Below, one piece after another: positions 1-11,240 of a DNA stretch of 64,000 bases. This DNA comes from Nepenthes gracilis (Eukaryota > Streptophyta > Magnoliopsida > Caryophyllales > Nepenthaceae): NCBI GenBank assembly GCA_033239525.1, contig BSYO01000024.1, forward strand, positions 2,313,212 through 2,377,211. Reading direction: 5' to 3'. The notes beneath the pieces are model-generated. The model saw only the letters and a program-made list of their open reading frames with translations, was not told where the DNA came from and did no database searches. The translations under genes and the position numbers were made by a program. Position 1 is the stretch's first letter, and each line of letters starts with the position of its first letter.

Positions 1-730
1 TATTCAAGCTCTATAAGTGTTTGTGGGTTAGGTCGTAGGAAGTCTTTCAGGAAGCTTGTTCTCAAGAAGACCAGTTAGAGAGTGAGTAAGAGGGCTTTTG
101 TTTCTGTGTAAGCTTGCGTGTTCGTTTGTGAGCTTGTGTATGAGAATGCATGTCTAAACCTCGTTTCCAGAATGAAGGCTTCAAGCTAATATGAATAGCG
201 AGAGAGCCACCTTCTCTGGGCAAGGTGGCGTGTTTTTCTGATTGGCAATAGCGGCCTTCTCTGAGTTGGTGGGATTGACGGTCGTGATTTGATGAATCAT
301 TTTCCTACTGAACAGTGTAACGGATATTCAAATCATTTCATTTCTTTGTGACTGTTTTGACTCCAACGTTGGCGTTGAGTTCATTGCCACCTTTTTGGAG
401 AAGATCAGCTTTTTGGGAAGTAGGTGATCATGAAAGGATTGTTGCTTTTCGTGTATGAGTTCTCCTATCAATTTGGGCCTGAGCCATAGTAAGTTTAACG
501 CCTTTTTGGGCTTGCTGTTACAGTACATCCGGTCAACACTAGAGTTGATTGTCTGTACGCGAGTTGGCCGCCTGTTGGAGTCTTGATGATTAACGCTGGC
601 GTTGACCGTCTTGAACCTTTTAGAATTTGGGCATTCGCCTCCTGTTGGGCTGTTACTTGAGTTGACCATCCAGCATGCCCTTTGGGCCTTCTTTGACCGT
701 AGGCCAGCCCATATTAAGATGTATCCATCA
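1..730 (-). repeat. Diverged Tat-type LTR fragment, truncated by the window edge
   Basis: The last 230 bases follow the same order of motifs as the ends of the two Tat-1 LTRs (near 6340-6566 and 15775-16000): a GGTCAAC / GTTGACCG pair, a TTGGGC..CCTCCTGTTGGGC block, GGCCAGCCCA and a terminal CCATCA. The first 250 bases do not align with those LTRs by eye, so this is a related subfamily or an old copy. No internal element sequence follows, so it is either a solo LTR or the end of an element lying to the left. Short ORFs across it, including one of 141 codons on the minus strand, are LTR sequence and not genes. Confidence 0.6.
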
Positions 731-2440
731 CTATTAATATCATCGTTGATCAAAAATATAACTTCTATTGAAAACTGTAAATATCTAATTTTGTTGATTA
801 TTACATGTCATAATCTAAATTTTTTTGCACATGTCAAATATGAAAAGATATTAAGTAGTTATTTTGGTTAAAAAATAACCAATAATGTTTATGAGTAAAT
901 TTATCAATAATTCAATCATATCATTATGAACCCTAACTATGTATTATTATTATTATTATTTTTATTTTTATTATAAAAAAGGCTGCTAATTCAATTGCAG
1001 ACAAGGTTTCGTCTTTGACATTTTACAATGTCAAACTTTGCTTTTCACTAAATGGTTGATGGGTATCATGTTCAATACGGTAATGACTTCTTTGATTTTT
1101 TAGAATCAGATTTAAAATCTCTTCAAAAGTCCTTCCTAAATATACTGAAGGATTATAATTATAGACAGATTGAGAGAGTCATTGGCTCATATACCACTAT
1201 GTCATCTACGCTGAATATTGCCTTTACGTCCTATGAAAAAAGTAAAATATCGCGACCAACTTCTTATCATATTAATTGGTAGTAAATATGACTATCGATT
1301 ATTGAGAATAAGTTTAGAGCTATTTGTTTGATATTTATTTACATATTTGTCTTTGACATTAGAGAATTAGAATTTTCAACTAATATACCATTACTCCGAA
1401 GAGTTGATATTACATAGTGATATTTACAACATTATTAAGTAATGGAAGTGACAACTTGAGTTGTATAGTTTATGTTCACCTTCAATCAATAATAATGTAT
1501 AATTTATGTTTTCAGGTTTAGTTAAGTTGTCATTTTAATAATGACAACTTTATATCACATAGTAAACAACTAATATATAATTGATTATATTAGTAAACAA
1601 CTACATAGTGGGCAATATTGTTTATATAGCTATTGCCATTGTTTATAATTGCTTGGTATAAATAATTATAGTAAACTATATATGGGAAACAAGTTGCCAC
1701 AAAATAACATTATATTGACAATAATAATGTTTCGTTAAACTTATTGGATCGTTGGTCAAATGTTTTTGCTATTGGTTTGTTTGTGTTTTGCCGGACCTAG
1801 TCTTGGTAGTCTGAATTTAGGTTTCTGCTTAGGAAATTGTTAAGGTTTTAATTAATTAGGATGACTCTTAGATCAGTGAACTATTTAAAAAAAATAATGC
1901 AAAAAAATAAAATTTAACTACTAATTTAAGAGTGTTTACTTATCCAAGATCGATAAATTTCACTTCTTTTCAATAACCATATACAATTGTACCAGAATAC
2001 AATCTTTCTAAAACCCCAACTAACGCTGCATTTTTTACCTATTCGAACAAGCAATCCATTAATATTATTAAAAATAATAGTGATTTTACTCTAGACAGTA
2101 AATATTTGAGAACAGAATTTATGTAAAATCCTAATGTCTTGATTCAGGTTTATTGAACTCTTGACCCAAGGTAATGATTAACAAGGATAATTAATAATCT
2201 ATTAATTATAGATGAATTTATGTTAATTTTACATTGAAGTCAAATATGTTAGATTTACAGAAGTATCAGAATAATATTTTAGTAATCTTCTACTGACGGT
2301 CAATAATTATTTCTAACACTTCACAAAATAATTAGAGTTTATAGTCGTAATAATATATGTTTAAAAATTTATGGGGATGGAATTAAGATTGAAAAAATAA
2401 TTAAATTGGTTCAATTAACTTTAGTAGTTAAAATTTGAAA
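731..2440. other. AT-rich intergenic stretch, no recognisable gene
   Basis: The sequence is strongly AT-rich with simple TTA/ATT runs near 940-975. One 76-codon ORF at 1052-1282 on the plus strand (starting MVDGYHVQYGNDFF) has a fairly ordinary amino acid mix but no motif I recognise and no flanking exon structure. I do not call it a gene. I see no LTR ends or RNA genes here. Confidence 0.5.
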
Positions 2441-3400
2441 TTTTCAAACAAAGAGCCCCTCCCTTCTCATTCCTTGGCAGCCGTTTCACCTCTTCTTCTT
2501 CCCTCATCACTGCCGTGCGTGAACCGGTGGAATGGCGAGTTATGAGAGTCGATTTATGTGCAGGTTTCGGATAATGCATGTATGGATTTTCTAATTGAGA
2601 GAGAATATGATCACTGGGAAAATCCTTGCACTGCCATGCTTAAAGCTGGCTGCCATCAGAGAGTGAGAAAGTAGAAGACGTCAACGTCGCCGCCGCTGCC
2701 GCCGAGTTGACCCGGAGAGACAAGTGGAAATCTATCATTTTATATTTAATTTTTGCATCATTTTATTATTATTTTAAATATGGTAGGTTAACTTGTTATG
2801 CAAAACCCTTGGGTATCCTAAAGCATTTTTGTTTGGTCCAGTATTGCGGGCAAACCCGAAACCAAAGGTGTACCGAAGAAGTCTCGCTAAGGCAGGAGAC
2901 ATTTTCAATTTGGCAGAAAAATACATTCTTGGCAGGAATTTTTAAGCTCGTTTTGGAGGGAAGATATTCATCCCTCTCCCCAATAAAATGACAAGCCTCT
3001 GCACAGAATGGGGAGGGAAAAAAGAGCAGAAAGGGGAATGGAGGAGGCCTTAGAGAAGGCTGTTCCCCTTTGCTCATCAAACATCAAGGAAAGACCTCGC
3101 TTCTCTGTCAAGAGAGTCACCGGCAACCAACAGCGCCCATCACGCCTCATTAGATTGAGCACGAAGCTCGGCCTCAAGGGAAATCTGTCCCTTCCCGTTG
3201 CTCATCAGCCAAACAGGGGACGAGATCTCTTAAGCTATTAAGAGACTTCGGTATTAGGATTGGAATCCTAATCCTTCCATCTCAAAACAGATCACAAGAG
3301 AGAAAACAATAGAGCCGAGATAAGACTCACTTCCTGTGGCCACGAGCGAGCCCGTTTCTCTCACGATCACCATCCCCAAGTCCATTCAGGCAGCGGGAAG
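2441..3400. other. GC-richer island of unknown origin
   Basis: Base composition shifts abruptly at about 2450, from AT-rich to mixed, with pyrimidine-rich and CGCCGCCGC stretches near 2690. Short ORFs overlap on both strands (for example 3008-3241 plus and 2796-3080 minus), none recognisable. The segment runs directly into LTR-like sequence at about 3400-3730, so it may be the upstream part of an old LTR or leader rather than a gene remnant. Confidence 0.35.
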
Positions 3401-3730
3401 TTAGCCACTCACTATGGTGCATTAAAGAAGTCAAGCCTTCCGCAACTTGCTCATTGCATCCTCCACGCTAAAACATACATATCACTCACGTTTCATCAGC
3501 ATCCATCCGCGCACCGCTCACCGTGTGCGCCATTTCCGTTCATTGCGGGAACTTGTTGACTTGAGCTTCGGAGTGGCCGTGGTGGGAGAAATTCCACCGG
3601 ACCTCTAACATCTTATTTGTTGTTTATGTTGTACAGGTCCAGGTTTAAAATTACGGAGACCGGACCCACAACCCGAGGCTACCACGTGCTTGAAAATCCG
3701 AAAGCTCCCTAATCCGTATGGCAACCGCAG
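3400..3730 (+). repeat. Degenerate gypsy LTR end fragment
   Basis: The run containing TTGACTTGAGCTTCGGAGTG (from 3555) and CCACCGGACCTCTAAC (to about 3610) resembles the conserved 3' end of LTRs from the Athila/Tat group, where a TTGAGCGTCGGAG block is followed by a CCGGACC block. This is pattern recognition, not an alignment. No primer binding site or gag follows, so it is an isolated remnant. Confidence 0.4.
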
Positions 3731-5536
3731 ACCCGAGACGTAACAATTTCATATGCCCTAAATTAACTACAAGTCATGCATAAATAGTGCATGACAGTAC
3801 TAGACGCAGGAGGAAGAAGATGAACAGTGACTTTATAGAGAGGATTTTGCTAATTTTCTTCCATCTTTGAAGACAACGTTATAATATTTTAAAAATGCAT
3901 TTACGTCTACCAAGTTATTGTTTTTATACTGAGACTCGTGCAGTATAATTCTTTATTAATGGAACATGATTTCTTTTCAACGTGTCGATAATAGAGCACA
4001 AAAATTACTTCAATGAACTCTAAAAACGACCATTTTAGCTTTGGCTGTGGTGATGAGCAATTTTCGGCTCATCAATTTACATGTTGAATTGATACTCTTT
4101 TATATTTATGATTATTCTGTACAATGCATAGATTAATAATAAATTGCCTGTTCTTGGTTTCACTTTCTTGAAGTATTAGAAATTGAGTGATGAAGCGGTC
4201 ATAATGATCATAAAATCTTATTTCATATTTAAGTGGCTGTGTAAAACATCATATTTAAATTAATTGATTATGTGATAAATAAGTATATTCGTAAACATAA
4301 CATTACCATTGATGCTCTTTGACATACATATTTCAATATTGTGTCAATAAAATGCAATTTTAATTTCTCAAATATATAGAAATTGATGGACAAATATGCA
4401 ATGCTTATCACGGAAAGTTGGCTTATTGTATTATCACAATCCAAGTATAAGTAATAATTAATAATAATCAAATCCAAATATAAATTTTTCATAATATCAA
4501 TATGACTCAACAAATTCATAAGAATCAAATCAATATAAAACCCATAATTAACAATGGATATAGGATCTGATTGAATTGAATCCTATCCAACCTCTAAATA
4601 AATTGTAACAACCTACTCAATTCAAATCTATCCTTAAGAAAAAACGTCGAACATATATCTAAACTATTATAATATAAAATATGTATAAAAATTTAATTAT
4701 ACAATATTTCTAAATTATACAAATAGGAATTAACAGAAATATACAAAATATCTAAACACAAGTCCCAAATACAAATCCAAATATTATATAGATAAACAAA
4801 ATCTAAATGGATTTTACTTTGGATTTTGGATGTTGGATTTTGGACTATAAACTTTTGAGCCTTAATCTTGAAATTTTCAAAGATATCCTAAATTTCTCTA
4901 AGTTTTCTCATTATATAGTCTTCTCCCTCCTTCCGACTCTTCTTTTATCTCTTATCTCCAAAAATGTATGAAAATAACTGAAAATTAATCAATTAAGCCA
5001 TATATAGAAAATCAGTGCATGAGCGCCAGTGAGACACGTGCCTAGCATCAAAGTTTAAACTGTGCAATGTATGAGTATCCCTTAAGCACATATTAGACAC
5101 ACATTTTATCCCAAGCATACATGTGCATCCCTTAACACACATCAAGTACACCTAATCTGTTTAAAATACACATGATCACCAAAGATGCATTCTTCAAGCG
5201 AGACCTTGCTGTCCAAAATATGTATATATGTATGTCAGGTATTAATGATGTGTTACTCAGTTTAACTTATTCCAGTCAAAAGATTAATTTGATCCAAAAT
5301 CTCAATTGACATCAATATTTTTATTAATTTAATTAATTATCATTAAAAATATAATTTGAAATCCATACCTTACATTATAAGTAAATCAAATGTCTTAATT
5401 ATTATCCGTGGGGCCTAAAAAATGGAATTCAATTCCATCTATAAAATTATATATAGACGACTCATCTATAAGTTTTAAATAATAGTTTATAACTTTTAGT
5501 TATGTGGAAGAACTCATAACTCGAACTTAGATATTA
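3731..5536. other. AT-rich DNA, possibly old chromovirus LTR sequence
   Basis: No gene is visible. The portion from about 4530 to 5430 is reminiscent of 18790-19658 (pyrimidine-rich tract, then a run of short GCACA/ACACGTG/GTGC words). That would fit two old copies of one LTR family, but the similarity is weak by eye. Tat-1 begins at 5537 and may have inserted into this LTR, because the sequence beyond the other end of Tat-1 (16001 onward) leads into a chromovirus primer binding site. Confidence 0.35.
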
Positions 5537-6566
5537 ATGTGTCATTGAATCCAAATTTTAAACAGATTCGGACTAATTCACTTGTTCTGGTTCCGGCTCC
5601 ATTCACTGAGTTTGGATCCTGCATACCACTAAAACGAACAGGAGGTCAATGTGTCTGCGGGCAGTTGTCCTACTAAAAATACTCCGACACTCAAGTCAGT
5701 AAACAGCCTTCGAAATTTGAGAAGGTTATTGGAATTAAGAATTGAACGAGAGAGCGCAAAAGTGTGTGGATCTCCAAATGAAAAAGAAGCAAAGCCATCT
5801 TCTTGAATCTAGATGGTGGGGAGGTAGTAAACGGCTGTCAAAAGCACATTTGTATGCCTTAGGTTTTCTGAGTGTCGGCAGAGAGTAGAGAATTATATGT
5901 CCGTCTTAATTGTCGTTGTGGACGTTGTGTGAGTAGATGTTTGCATGCCCTAAATGAGAATTCTAGGGCTTACTTAAAGGGTGACAGGGTGATCTTCCTT
6001 AGTTGGAAGGTATGATCTCCTACATCATTCTAGATGGCCTTCCTTCTACAGGGAGGCGCAAGTTGTCAAACTTGCTGAGATTGCTTCCCCTCCTGGCGGT
6101 CAGTGGCTTTTCAAATTGCTCACCTTCCTTCCATGCATTCTACAGTAAGAGAGCCCCAGTTGGCAGGAGATTGAAAAAATCTGGCGCCTTCCTTATGGGA
6201 AGGGCGTTGATTTTGTCAATATCCTTTTTGGGTGCCGGCTGAGTTTGTGGAAGGTGTTGAAAGAGTCGTTGTTGCTTGCCTATTGAATCGTGGGCACAAG
6301 TGGGCCAGGCCCGTAAAAAGCGTTTTATTTTCGGCCTGTTACTACAGTAATTTCAGTCAACGCTCGGATTGACTGTTCTATGCGCGAGTTGGCTACCCGC
6401 CTGTGTCTTAATCGGTCAACACGGGCGTTGATCATTGAGAGAGCGTTTGAGCCTTTCAGGATTTGGGCCTCCACCTCCTGTTGGGCCAATGTTGGAGTTG
6501 GCCGTCCAACGGGCTATTTGGGTTTTCTTTAATCGTTGGGCCAGTACAATTATGGTATACCCATCA
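5537..6566 (-). repeat. Tat-1 3' LTR
   Basis: Aligns along its whole length with 14972-16000. In window orientation it opens (A)TGTGTCATTG and closes with TACCCATCA. The element is on the minus strand, so this left copy is the 3' LTR. It contains several GGTCAAC/TTGAC words in its last 250 bases. Confidence 0.85.
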
Positions 6567-6680
6567 CTAGCCCCCCATGCCGGTGGCCAAAATTCTGGCC
6601 TCCGGCATGTTCATAATGGGATGCGCCTCACTGCTCTTCGTTGCTTGAAAATCCCGAAGGACTCTACGAAAGGTTGAGGC

Positions 6681-7002
6681 GTTGATCGGATCTGTTGATC
6701 ATCTTTGGTCAGATTTGGAGAAGAAAATTGACCGGATCCGTCGACTGTCTTTGCTCAGATCCGGAGAAGAAAGTCCACCGAATCTGTTGACCGTCTTCGG
6801 TCACACCCGGAGAAGAAAATTGACCGGATCTGTTGATCGTATGTGGTCAGATCCGGGGAAGAAAATCGATTGGATATGTTGACCGTCTTTGGTCAGATCC
6901 GGAGAAGAGAAGTTTACCGGATTTGTTGACCATCTTTGGTCAGATCCGAAGAAGAAAGTTAATCGATTCTGTTGACCGTCTTTGGCCAGATTTCAAAGAA
7001 CT
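6681..7002. repeat. 46-bp minisatellite, about seven units, inside Tat-1
   Basis: Seven head-to-tail units start near 6681, 6727, 6773, 6819, 6865, 6912 and 6958, a spacing of 46 (once 47) bases. The core of each unit reads roughly TTGACCGGATCTGTTGACCG followed by TCTTTGGTCAGATCCGGAGAAGAAA. Units differ by several substitutions, so the array is not recent. 46 is not a multiple of three, so the array is not under coding constraint. It sits between the 3' LTR and the promoter-like region of the antisense ORF. Confidence 0.9.
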
Positions 7003-7116
7003 TTCTATGAGCTCTGAGTGACACGTGGCCATAGCTGGCTTGTTAGGCCAAAAGTGGATACGTGTCTCCTCTTGGTTGGACCGCTATCCAGGCCATTACT
7101 GCGTTAGAAGATCTGC

Positions 7117-7151
7117 TTTATAAGAGGCCCATTTGGGATGTGACACGTGGC
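7117..7151 (+). promoter_or_regulatory. TATA-like and G-box motifs upstream of Tat-1 antisense ORF
   Basis: TTTATAAG at 7117-7124 lies about 190 bases before the ATG at 7312. CACGTG-containing words (ACACGTGG) occur at about 7021-7028 and 7142-7150. CACGTG is the classical plant G-box. The same pairing of G-box and TATA-like word precedes the first antisense ORF of Tat-2. Promoter function is inferred. Confidence 0.45.
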
Positions 7152-7311
7152 AGGAATGATGGCGTGCCTTCTCGAGGAGGTTTAAGGTATTTCACACCTT
7201 GCCGTTAAGTTTTCCTCCTTACACTGAGTGTTCTCTCACGCCTTCTGCTTTGCCTTCTTCGTCTTCAATCCGTTTTCATTCCCAAAGAAAATCCTAACTC
7301 CTATGTTAATC

Positions 7312-8598
7312 ATGGCTTCGACCTCTGTTGCCGACATCTCCTCTATTCTTCGAGAGAGTGACGTTCTTCGAGAGAATGACGTAAAGGCGCTGTGTGTTGA
7401 ATTTAACATCCCGAAGGACATTGCATAGAGGGTTCCGGACAAGGATGACAGGGCCTTCTCCCCACCGGCAGGGCACGTGACAGTGTATGAGGCCCACCTA
7501 AGGAGCGGTCTCCGTCTTTCTCTTCCAAACGACTTGCAGTTGATCCTCCAAGCTCTACGAGTCCCCGTCGCCCAACTCTATGCTAATGCTATACAGTATA
7601 TTTGTACTTTTTGCATCTTCCTTCGTAAGCATTCTAAGAGATTAACAATGTCCATGGTGAAAGGGCTATTCAAGATAAATCAGGGAAGTGAGTGGATCTT
7701 CCTGGTTCCCCGTAGTGGCCTGAAGATAAATACTGTCATCTACGACTCACTAAAGAATTGGAAGAACTGGTTCTTCTTCGTGAGGGTGATGGAGACCTGG
7801 CCCTTAGCAAAGGATTTGGGTCAAGTGCCGGAAGTGTATACTGGGACGCCATCTGTGGCGGAGACGACGTCCTTAGAGTGGTTAACCAAACTGGCCAAAG
7901 ACCACATCTCTGATTTCAAAAGGGGTTTCATGGTCTCACGACGTCCACTCGTGAGGGCATTGCTTTCGGCCCACCACCGCTTAAGCCAGACTTGGAGGCC
8001 AGACCTGAGAGGCCCGCGCGGAGAGTCTGGGAGGTATAATCTTTCGTGATACTTTCTGCAAAATTCCTTTTAGAATACCTAACTTGTTTTGGTTTTTTTT
8101 TTTTTTTTGTAGAAGGAGAAGGTGATTGCTGCCATTGCCAAGGTAATGGACCAGCAGGACCGTGTAATCTCTGATAGGGAGGCAGAGATTGCCTGGCTAG
8201 ATGCGAAGCTGACGGCTTTGGGGGCAAAGTACAAGTCTGATGCCGCCGCCTTGCAGACTGTTCTGGCCGATACAGATGCTAAGAATGCTAGTTTGAAGGA
8301 GGAGAATGCCCAGCTAAGGGAGGAGAACGAGCGAATCACTGGGCGTCTTAGCCAGCTTGGAGGGCAGCTGACGAAGTTGGAGAATTGCCTGAGCCTCCGG
8401 ATATGCCCCCATGAGATTAAACAGCTGATGTGGACGCGGATGTGGGAAGGGGTCAATATGTGTCTACGTATTGCGTGGCTTATTTACCATAATTTCTTAG
8501 TGGCCCTACTTAGTATGTCAAACAGGTCCGCCCAAATCCGTGAAAGTCTCATGAGGGATACGCGAGACGGTCAGGCGCTGCCTCCGCTGCCTCCTTAG
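7312..8598 (+). pseudogene. Tat-1 antisense ORF with 'putative gypsy type transposon' domain and coiled coil
   Basis: On the strand opposite to gag-pol, an ORF opens at ATG 7312 (MASTSVADISSILRESD...) and runs in one frame to 8049, broken only by a TAG at 7426. The stretch around VYEAHLRSGLRLSLPNDLQ (about 7480-7540) and the following hydrophobic segment resemble the Pfam family called putative gypsy type transposon (PF04195), found in extra ORFs of plant Tat elements. A second part, 8113-8598 in another frame, is rich in Glu, Lys, Ala and Leu with heptad-like spacing and is likely a coiled coil. Between them lies a GT..T-rich..AG segment (8034-8112) that looks like an intron, although simple use of those sites leaves a frame mismatch. 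A closely similar protein is encoded by Tat-2. Function is unknown. The copy is damaged, so I call it a pseudogene. Confidence 0.65.
8034..8112 (+). other. Intron-like gap in Tat-1 antisense ORF
   Basis: The segment begins GAG/GTATAATC, has a CTAAC-like branch word (CCTAACTTG near 8080), a tract of about 16 T's and ends TTTTTGTAG. These are the classical parts of a plant intron. Joining at exactly these sites shifts the frame, so either a nearby site is used or an exon indel has occurred. Confidence 0.45.
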
Positions 8599-8987
8599 CC
8601 TTTTGTTGATTTTTGGTCTTCCCTTTGTATTATGTATAGTGTAATACGTTTGAAAGCAATATAATGAGAATTTTTCTACTGTGTGTCTATTTCTATTTAC
8701 TACTTTGTGCTTGCATGTTCACTGTACTGGACGACCAATGTAGTTGGCTAGTGGCCATTGCATTGCTGCCAAAGGAGCAAAATTCTTAGGCTTTTGGTAA
8801 AGCGGCTGTGTGTTAACCGGCCTAATAATGGCGGCTTGTGAGTGAAGTCTGGTGGCACTGCCCAAGTGCTGACTTGGGCGGCCAGTGTTAGAGAAGAATT
8901 TTTCTCCCTTTGATCATCGTTGACCGATCACGCTATCTCCTCGTGGAGGAGGTCGTTGCGTGTGCTTCACTAGCCCCCTAAGATTTT
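8599..8987 (+). other. 3' trailing region of the antisense ORF
   Basis: No gene. The first 100 bases after the stop are T-rich with AATATAATGA-like words that could serve as a plant polyadenylation region for the plus-strand antisense transcript. The rest is transitional sequence leading into the second minisatellite. Confidence 0.35.
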
Positions 8988-9223
8988 GACCGCTAATGGG
9001 CCATTTGGATGACAAAGGTTTAGATCCGACCATATATGAGTCGCTTGGATGACCAGAGTTTAGTACGACCACTAACGGGTTACTCAGATGACCGAGATTC
9101 ATACTAGACCGCTTACGGGCCACCTGGATGACCAGGGTTTAAATACAACTGCTAATGGGACGCTTGGATGACCAGGGTTCATGTTCGAACACTTATAGGC
9201 TGCCTGGATGACTAGGGTTTATT
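8988..9223. repeat. 39-41 bp minisatellite, about six units, inside Tat-1
   Basis: Six diverged head-to-tail units of roughly 39-41 bases carry a shared pattern: GACCGCTAATGGGCC, then CTTGGATGACCAGGGTTTA. The array lies between the 3' end of pol and the antisense ORF. It is distinct in sequence from the 46-bp array. The matching region of Tat-2 (about 40065-40200) has only faint traces of such repetition. Confidence 0.8.
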
Positions 9224-9287
9224 AACAAGATGGTAAGGACCCTTCCGACTTAGGGGCAGTCTAGGTCGGGTAACCTGCAAAGCAAAC

Positions 9288-9309
9288 ACACATATATATA
9301 TATATATAT
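9288..9309. repeat. (TA)n microsatellite
   Basis: A run of alternating AT of about 20 bases preceded by CACACA, in the trailer just downstream of the pol stop. Confidence 0.9.
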
Positions 9310-9416
9310 GCAAACAGGAAGGGGAAGGCGGTATGCTAAGGAAACACTCATTTTGACGAATTGAAACAAGTAGGCTGATGCGTACACACAATAATGCAAA
9401 TATGTACCAGCGCCCT

Positions 9417-10613
9417 TTATTGGAAGTAGCGTTTGAGGTAGATCGCGTTCCATGTTCGTGGGACCAAATTTCCATCCTGGTTTCGGAGTTTGTATGCTTT
9501 GTTTCATAGGACAGCAGAAACTAGGAAAGACCCTTCCCAACTAGGGGAGAGCTTATTGCAGCAGGCCAGCTTGCCTTTGGCCTCGACGCCTCGTAGGACC
9601 AGGTCTCCAACATCGAATTGTCGTGCCTTTACCTTTTTGTTGTAGTATCGGATAATTTGATATTGGTAGGCTGCTATCTGCATTCTGGCGGCGTCGTGGG
9701 CTTCCTCCAACAAGTCTAAATGTTCCCTAATTTTTTGGGAGTTACCCTATGGGTCAAACGATTCCACCCTAAGACTTGGAAGCAGGATTTCGACCGGGAT
9801 TACCGCTTCAGTCCCATAATAGAGAGTGAATGACGTCTCGCATGTTGGTTCTTTTGGGGTTGTCCGGTAAGATCAAAGAACTGAGGGGAGCTCGTCTACC
9901 TAGGAGCCCCCTGCGTCCTCTAGCTTGGTCTTTAACCCGTGAAATAACATTCAGTTCGTGACATCTACCTGTCCATTCGCTTTGGGGTATTCCACCGAAA
10001 TGTGGACCAAATTGATGCTAAGGCTGGAACAATACTTGGTGAAGTGCTTCCCCGAGAATTGGATCCTGTTGTCGGTCACGACGACCTCAGGGACGCCAAA
10101 TCTACAAATAATGTTCTGATGAAGGAATTCAAGAGTGTTGTGCTCCGTAATCTTTGCCAGTGGGATGGCCTCGACCCACTTGGTGAAGTAGTCGATGCCC
10201 ACGAAGATGAACTTTCTTTGCCCCATGGCAACGAGAAATGGGCCAAGAATATCGAACCCCCATTGCGTGAAGGGCCAAGGGACCTAAAGTGTCTTTAGGT
10301 CAGCGGATGGCTGGCGGTGAAGGTTACTGTGAAGCTGGCAACTTTCACACTTCTTCACAAATTCGAGCTCGTCCTTTTTCATCGAAGGCTAGTAGTAGCC
10401 CTATCGCATGACCTTGAATGCTAAGTTTTTTCCGTCAATATGCAATCTGCAAATCCCGAGATGCACTTCGCCCAAGGTGTAGTCAGCCTCTTCGGGAGTT
10501 AAGCATCGGAGGTATGGGGTTGAGTAGCCACGGCAATATAGCTGTTGATCAACCACAGTGTACCAGCCGGGAGTCTTTTTGATTCGCTTAGCCTTCTCTA
10601 TGTCTTCTGGCAA
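9417..10613 (-). pseudogene. Tat-1 integrase region of pol
   Basis: In minus-strand order: a linker ending near 10613; a zinc-binding region with CESCQLHSN near 10340; a core with GFDILGPF (first Asp, about 10235); VVVTDNRIQFSGKHF (second Asp, about 10080); and PKANGQVDVTN at about 9960. A C-terminal part runs through ARQFDVGDLVLRGVEAKGKL to a TAA at 9417-9419. The usual third catalytic residue, the Glu in GQxExTN, is Asp here. Several in-frame stops separate the pieces. The role in the family is insertion of element DNA into the host genome. This copy is not expected to work. Confidence 0.85.
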
Positions 10614-10709
10614 TGATCCGTCAGCCAGATAGCTAAGTTAAGGTGTCATCTAGTTTTCCGCTTCAGAAATCTGCATCGCCTCCTACTTCTCTATGCTGAG
10701 AGCATTCAG

Positions 10710-11153
10710 AATCTCCCTCGTGTCCCTTGAGTACTATTCTGAATTTTCGGCTGCAACGGCTTTAGCCAGCTGGTCTGCCTTCTAGTTTTCAGTTCTAGGA
10801 ACATGAACCAAGGTTAGTTTGTCGAAACCCTAGGTGGTCTCCCTCACTTTTGCCAAGTACTTAGCCAGGTGAGGGTTCCTTACCTCGAAGTTTCCGTTGA
10901 TCGGATTAACAATTAGTTCGGAGTCGCTGTAGACCGCCAACCTCTTAGCAGAGTACTCCTTGGCTAATCGTAATCTGGCTAACAGAGCTTCATATTCGGT
11001 AACGTTGTTGGTTGCCGAAAAATCGAGTCTGAGGGAGTACTTCACCTCAAACCCATCTGGGATCGTGAAGACCACTCCAGCGCCACTACCGACGTCCGTA
11101 GACGATCCGTCTACGCGGAGTATCCATTTCAAAACTCCGTCAAATTGTGCCAC
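10710..11153 (-). pseudogene. Tat-1 second (archaeal-type) RNase H domain
   Basis: The peptide from 11153 leftwards contains LRVDGSSTDVGSGAGVVF, then NNVTEYEALLARLRLAKE and VYSDSELIVNPINGNF. This gives the Asp, Glu, Asp pattern of an RNase H fold, followed by HVPRTEN and DQLAKA words. It lies after the normal RT-linked RNase H. A duplicated RNase H is characteristic of Tat-lineage gypsy elements. Stops occur at the edges. Confidence 0.85.
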
Positions 11154-11240
11154 GCTTTCTGCGGACTGCTCTTCAAGAATTGGGGTCGTAGTCTCAACAT
11201 TGAAGTCAACCGGATGCTGCGCTTTTACAGCTGGTCTGGG

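Noticed and set aside
328..753. 141-codon minus-strand ORF at the left edge
   Set aside because: Covers an LTR end shared with Tat-1, with no protein motif.
1052..1282. 76-codon ORF, MVDGYHVQYGNDFF...
   Set aside because: Reasonable amino acid mix, but short, isolated and unmatched to anything I know. Noted inside the intergenic entry only.
6681..7002. Tandem array considered as a CRISPR or satellite
   Set aside because: Units abut without unique spacers, and seven units inside a retrotransposon make a minisatellite, not a CRISPR or a satellite block.
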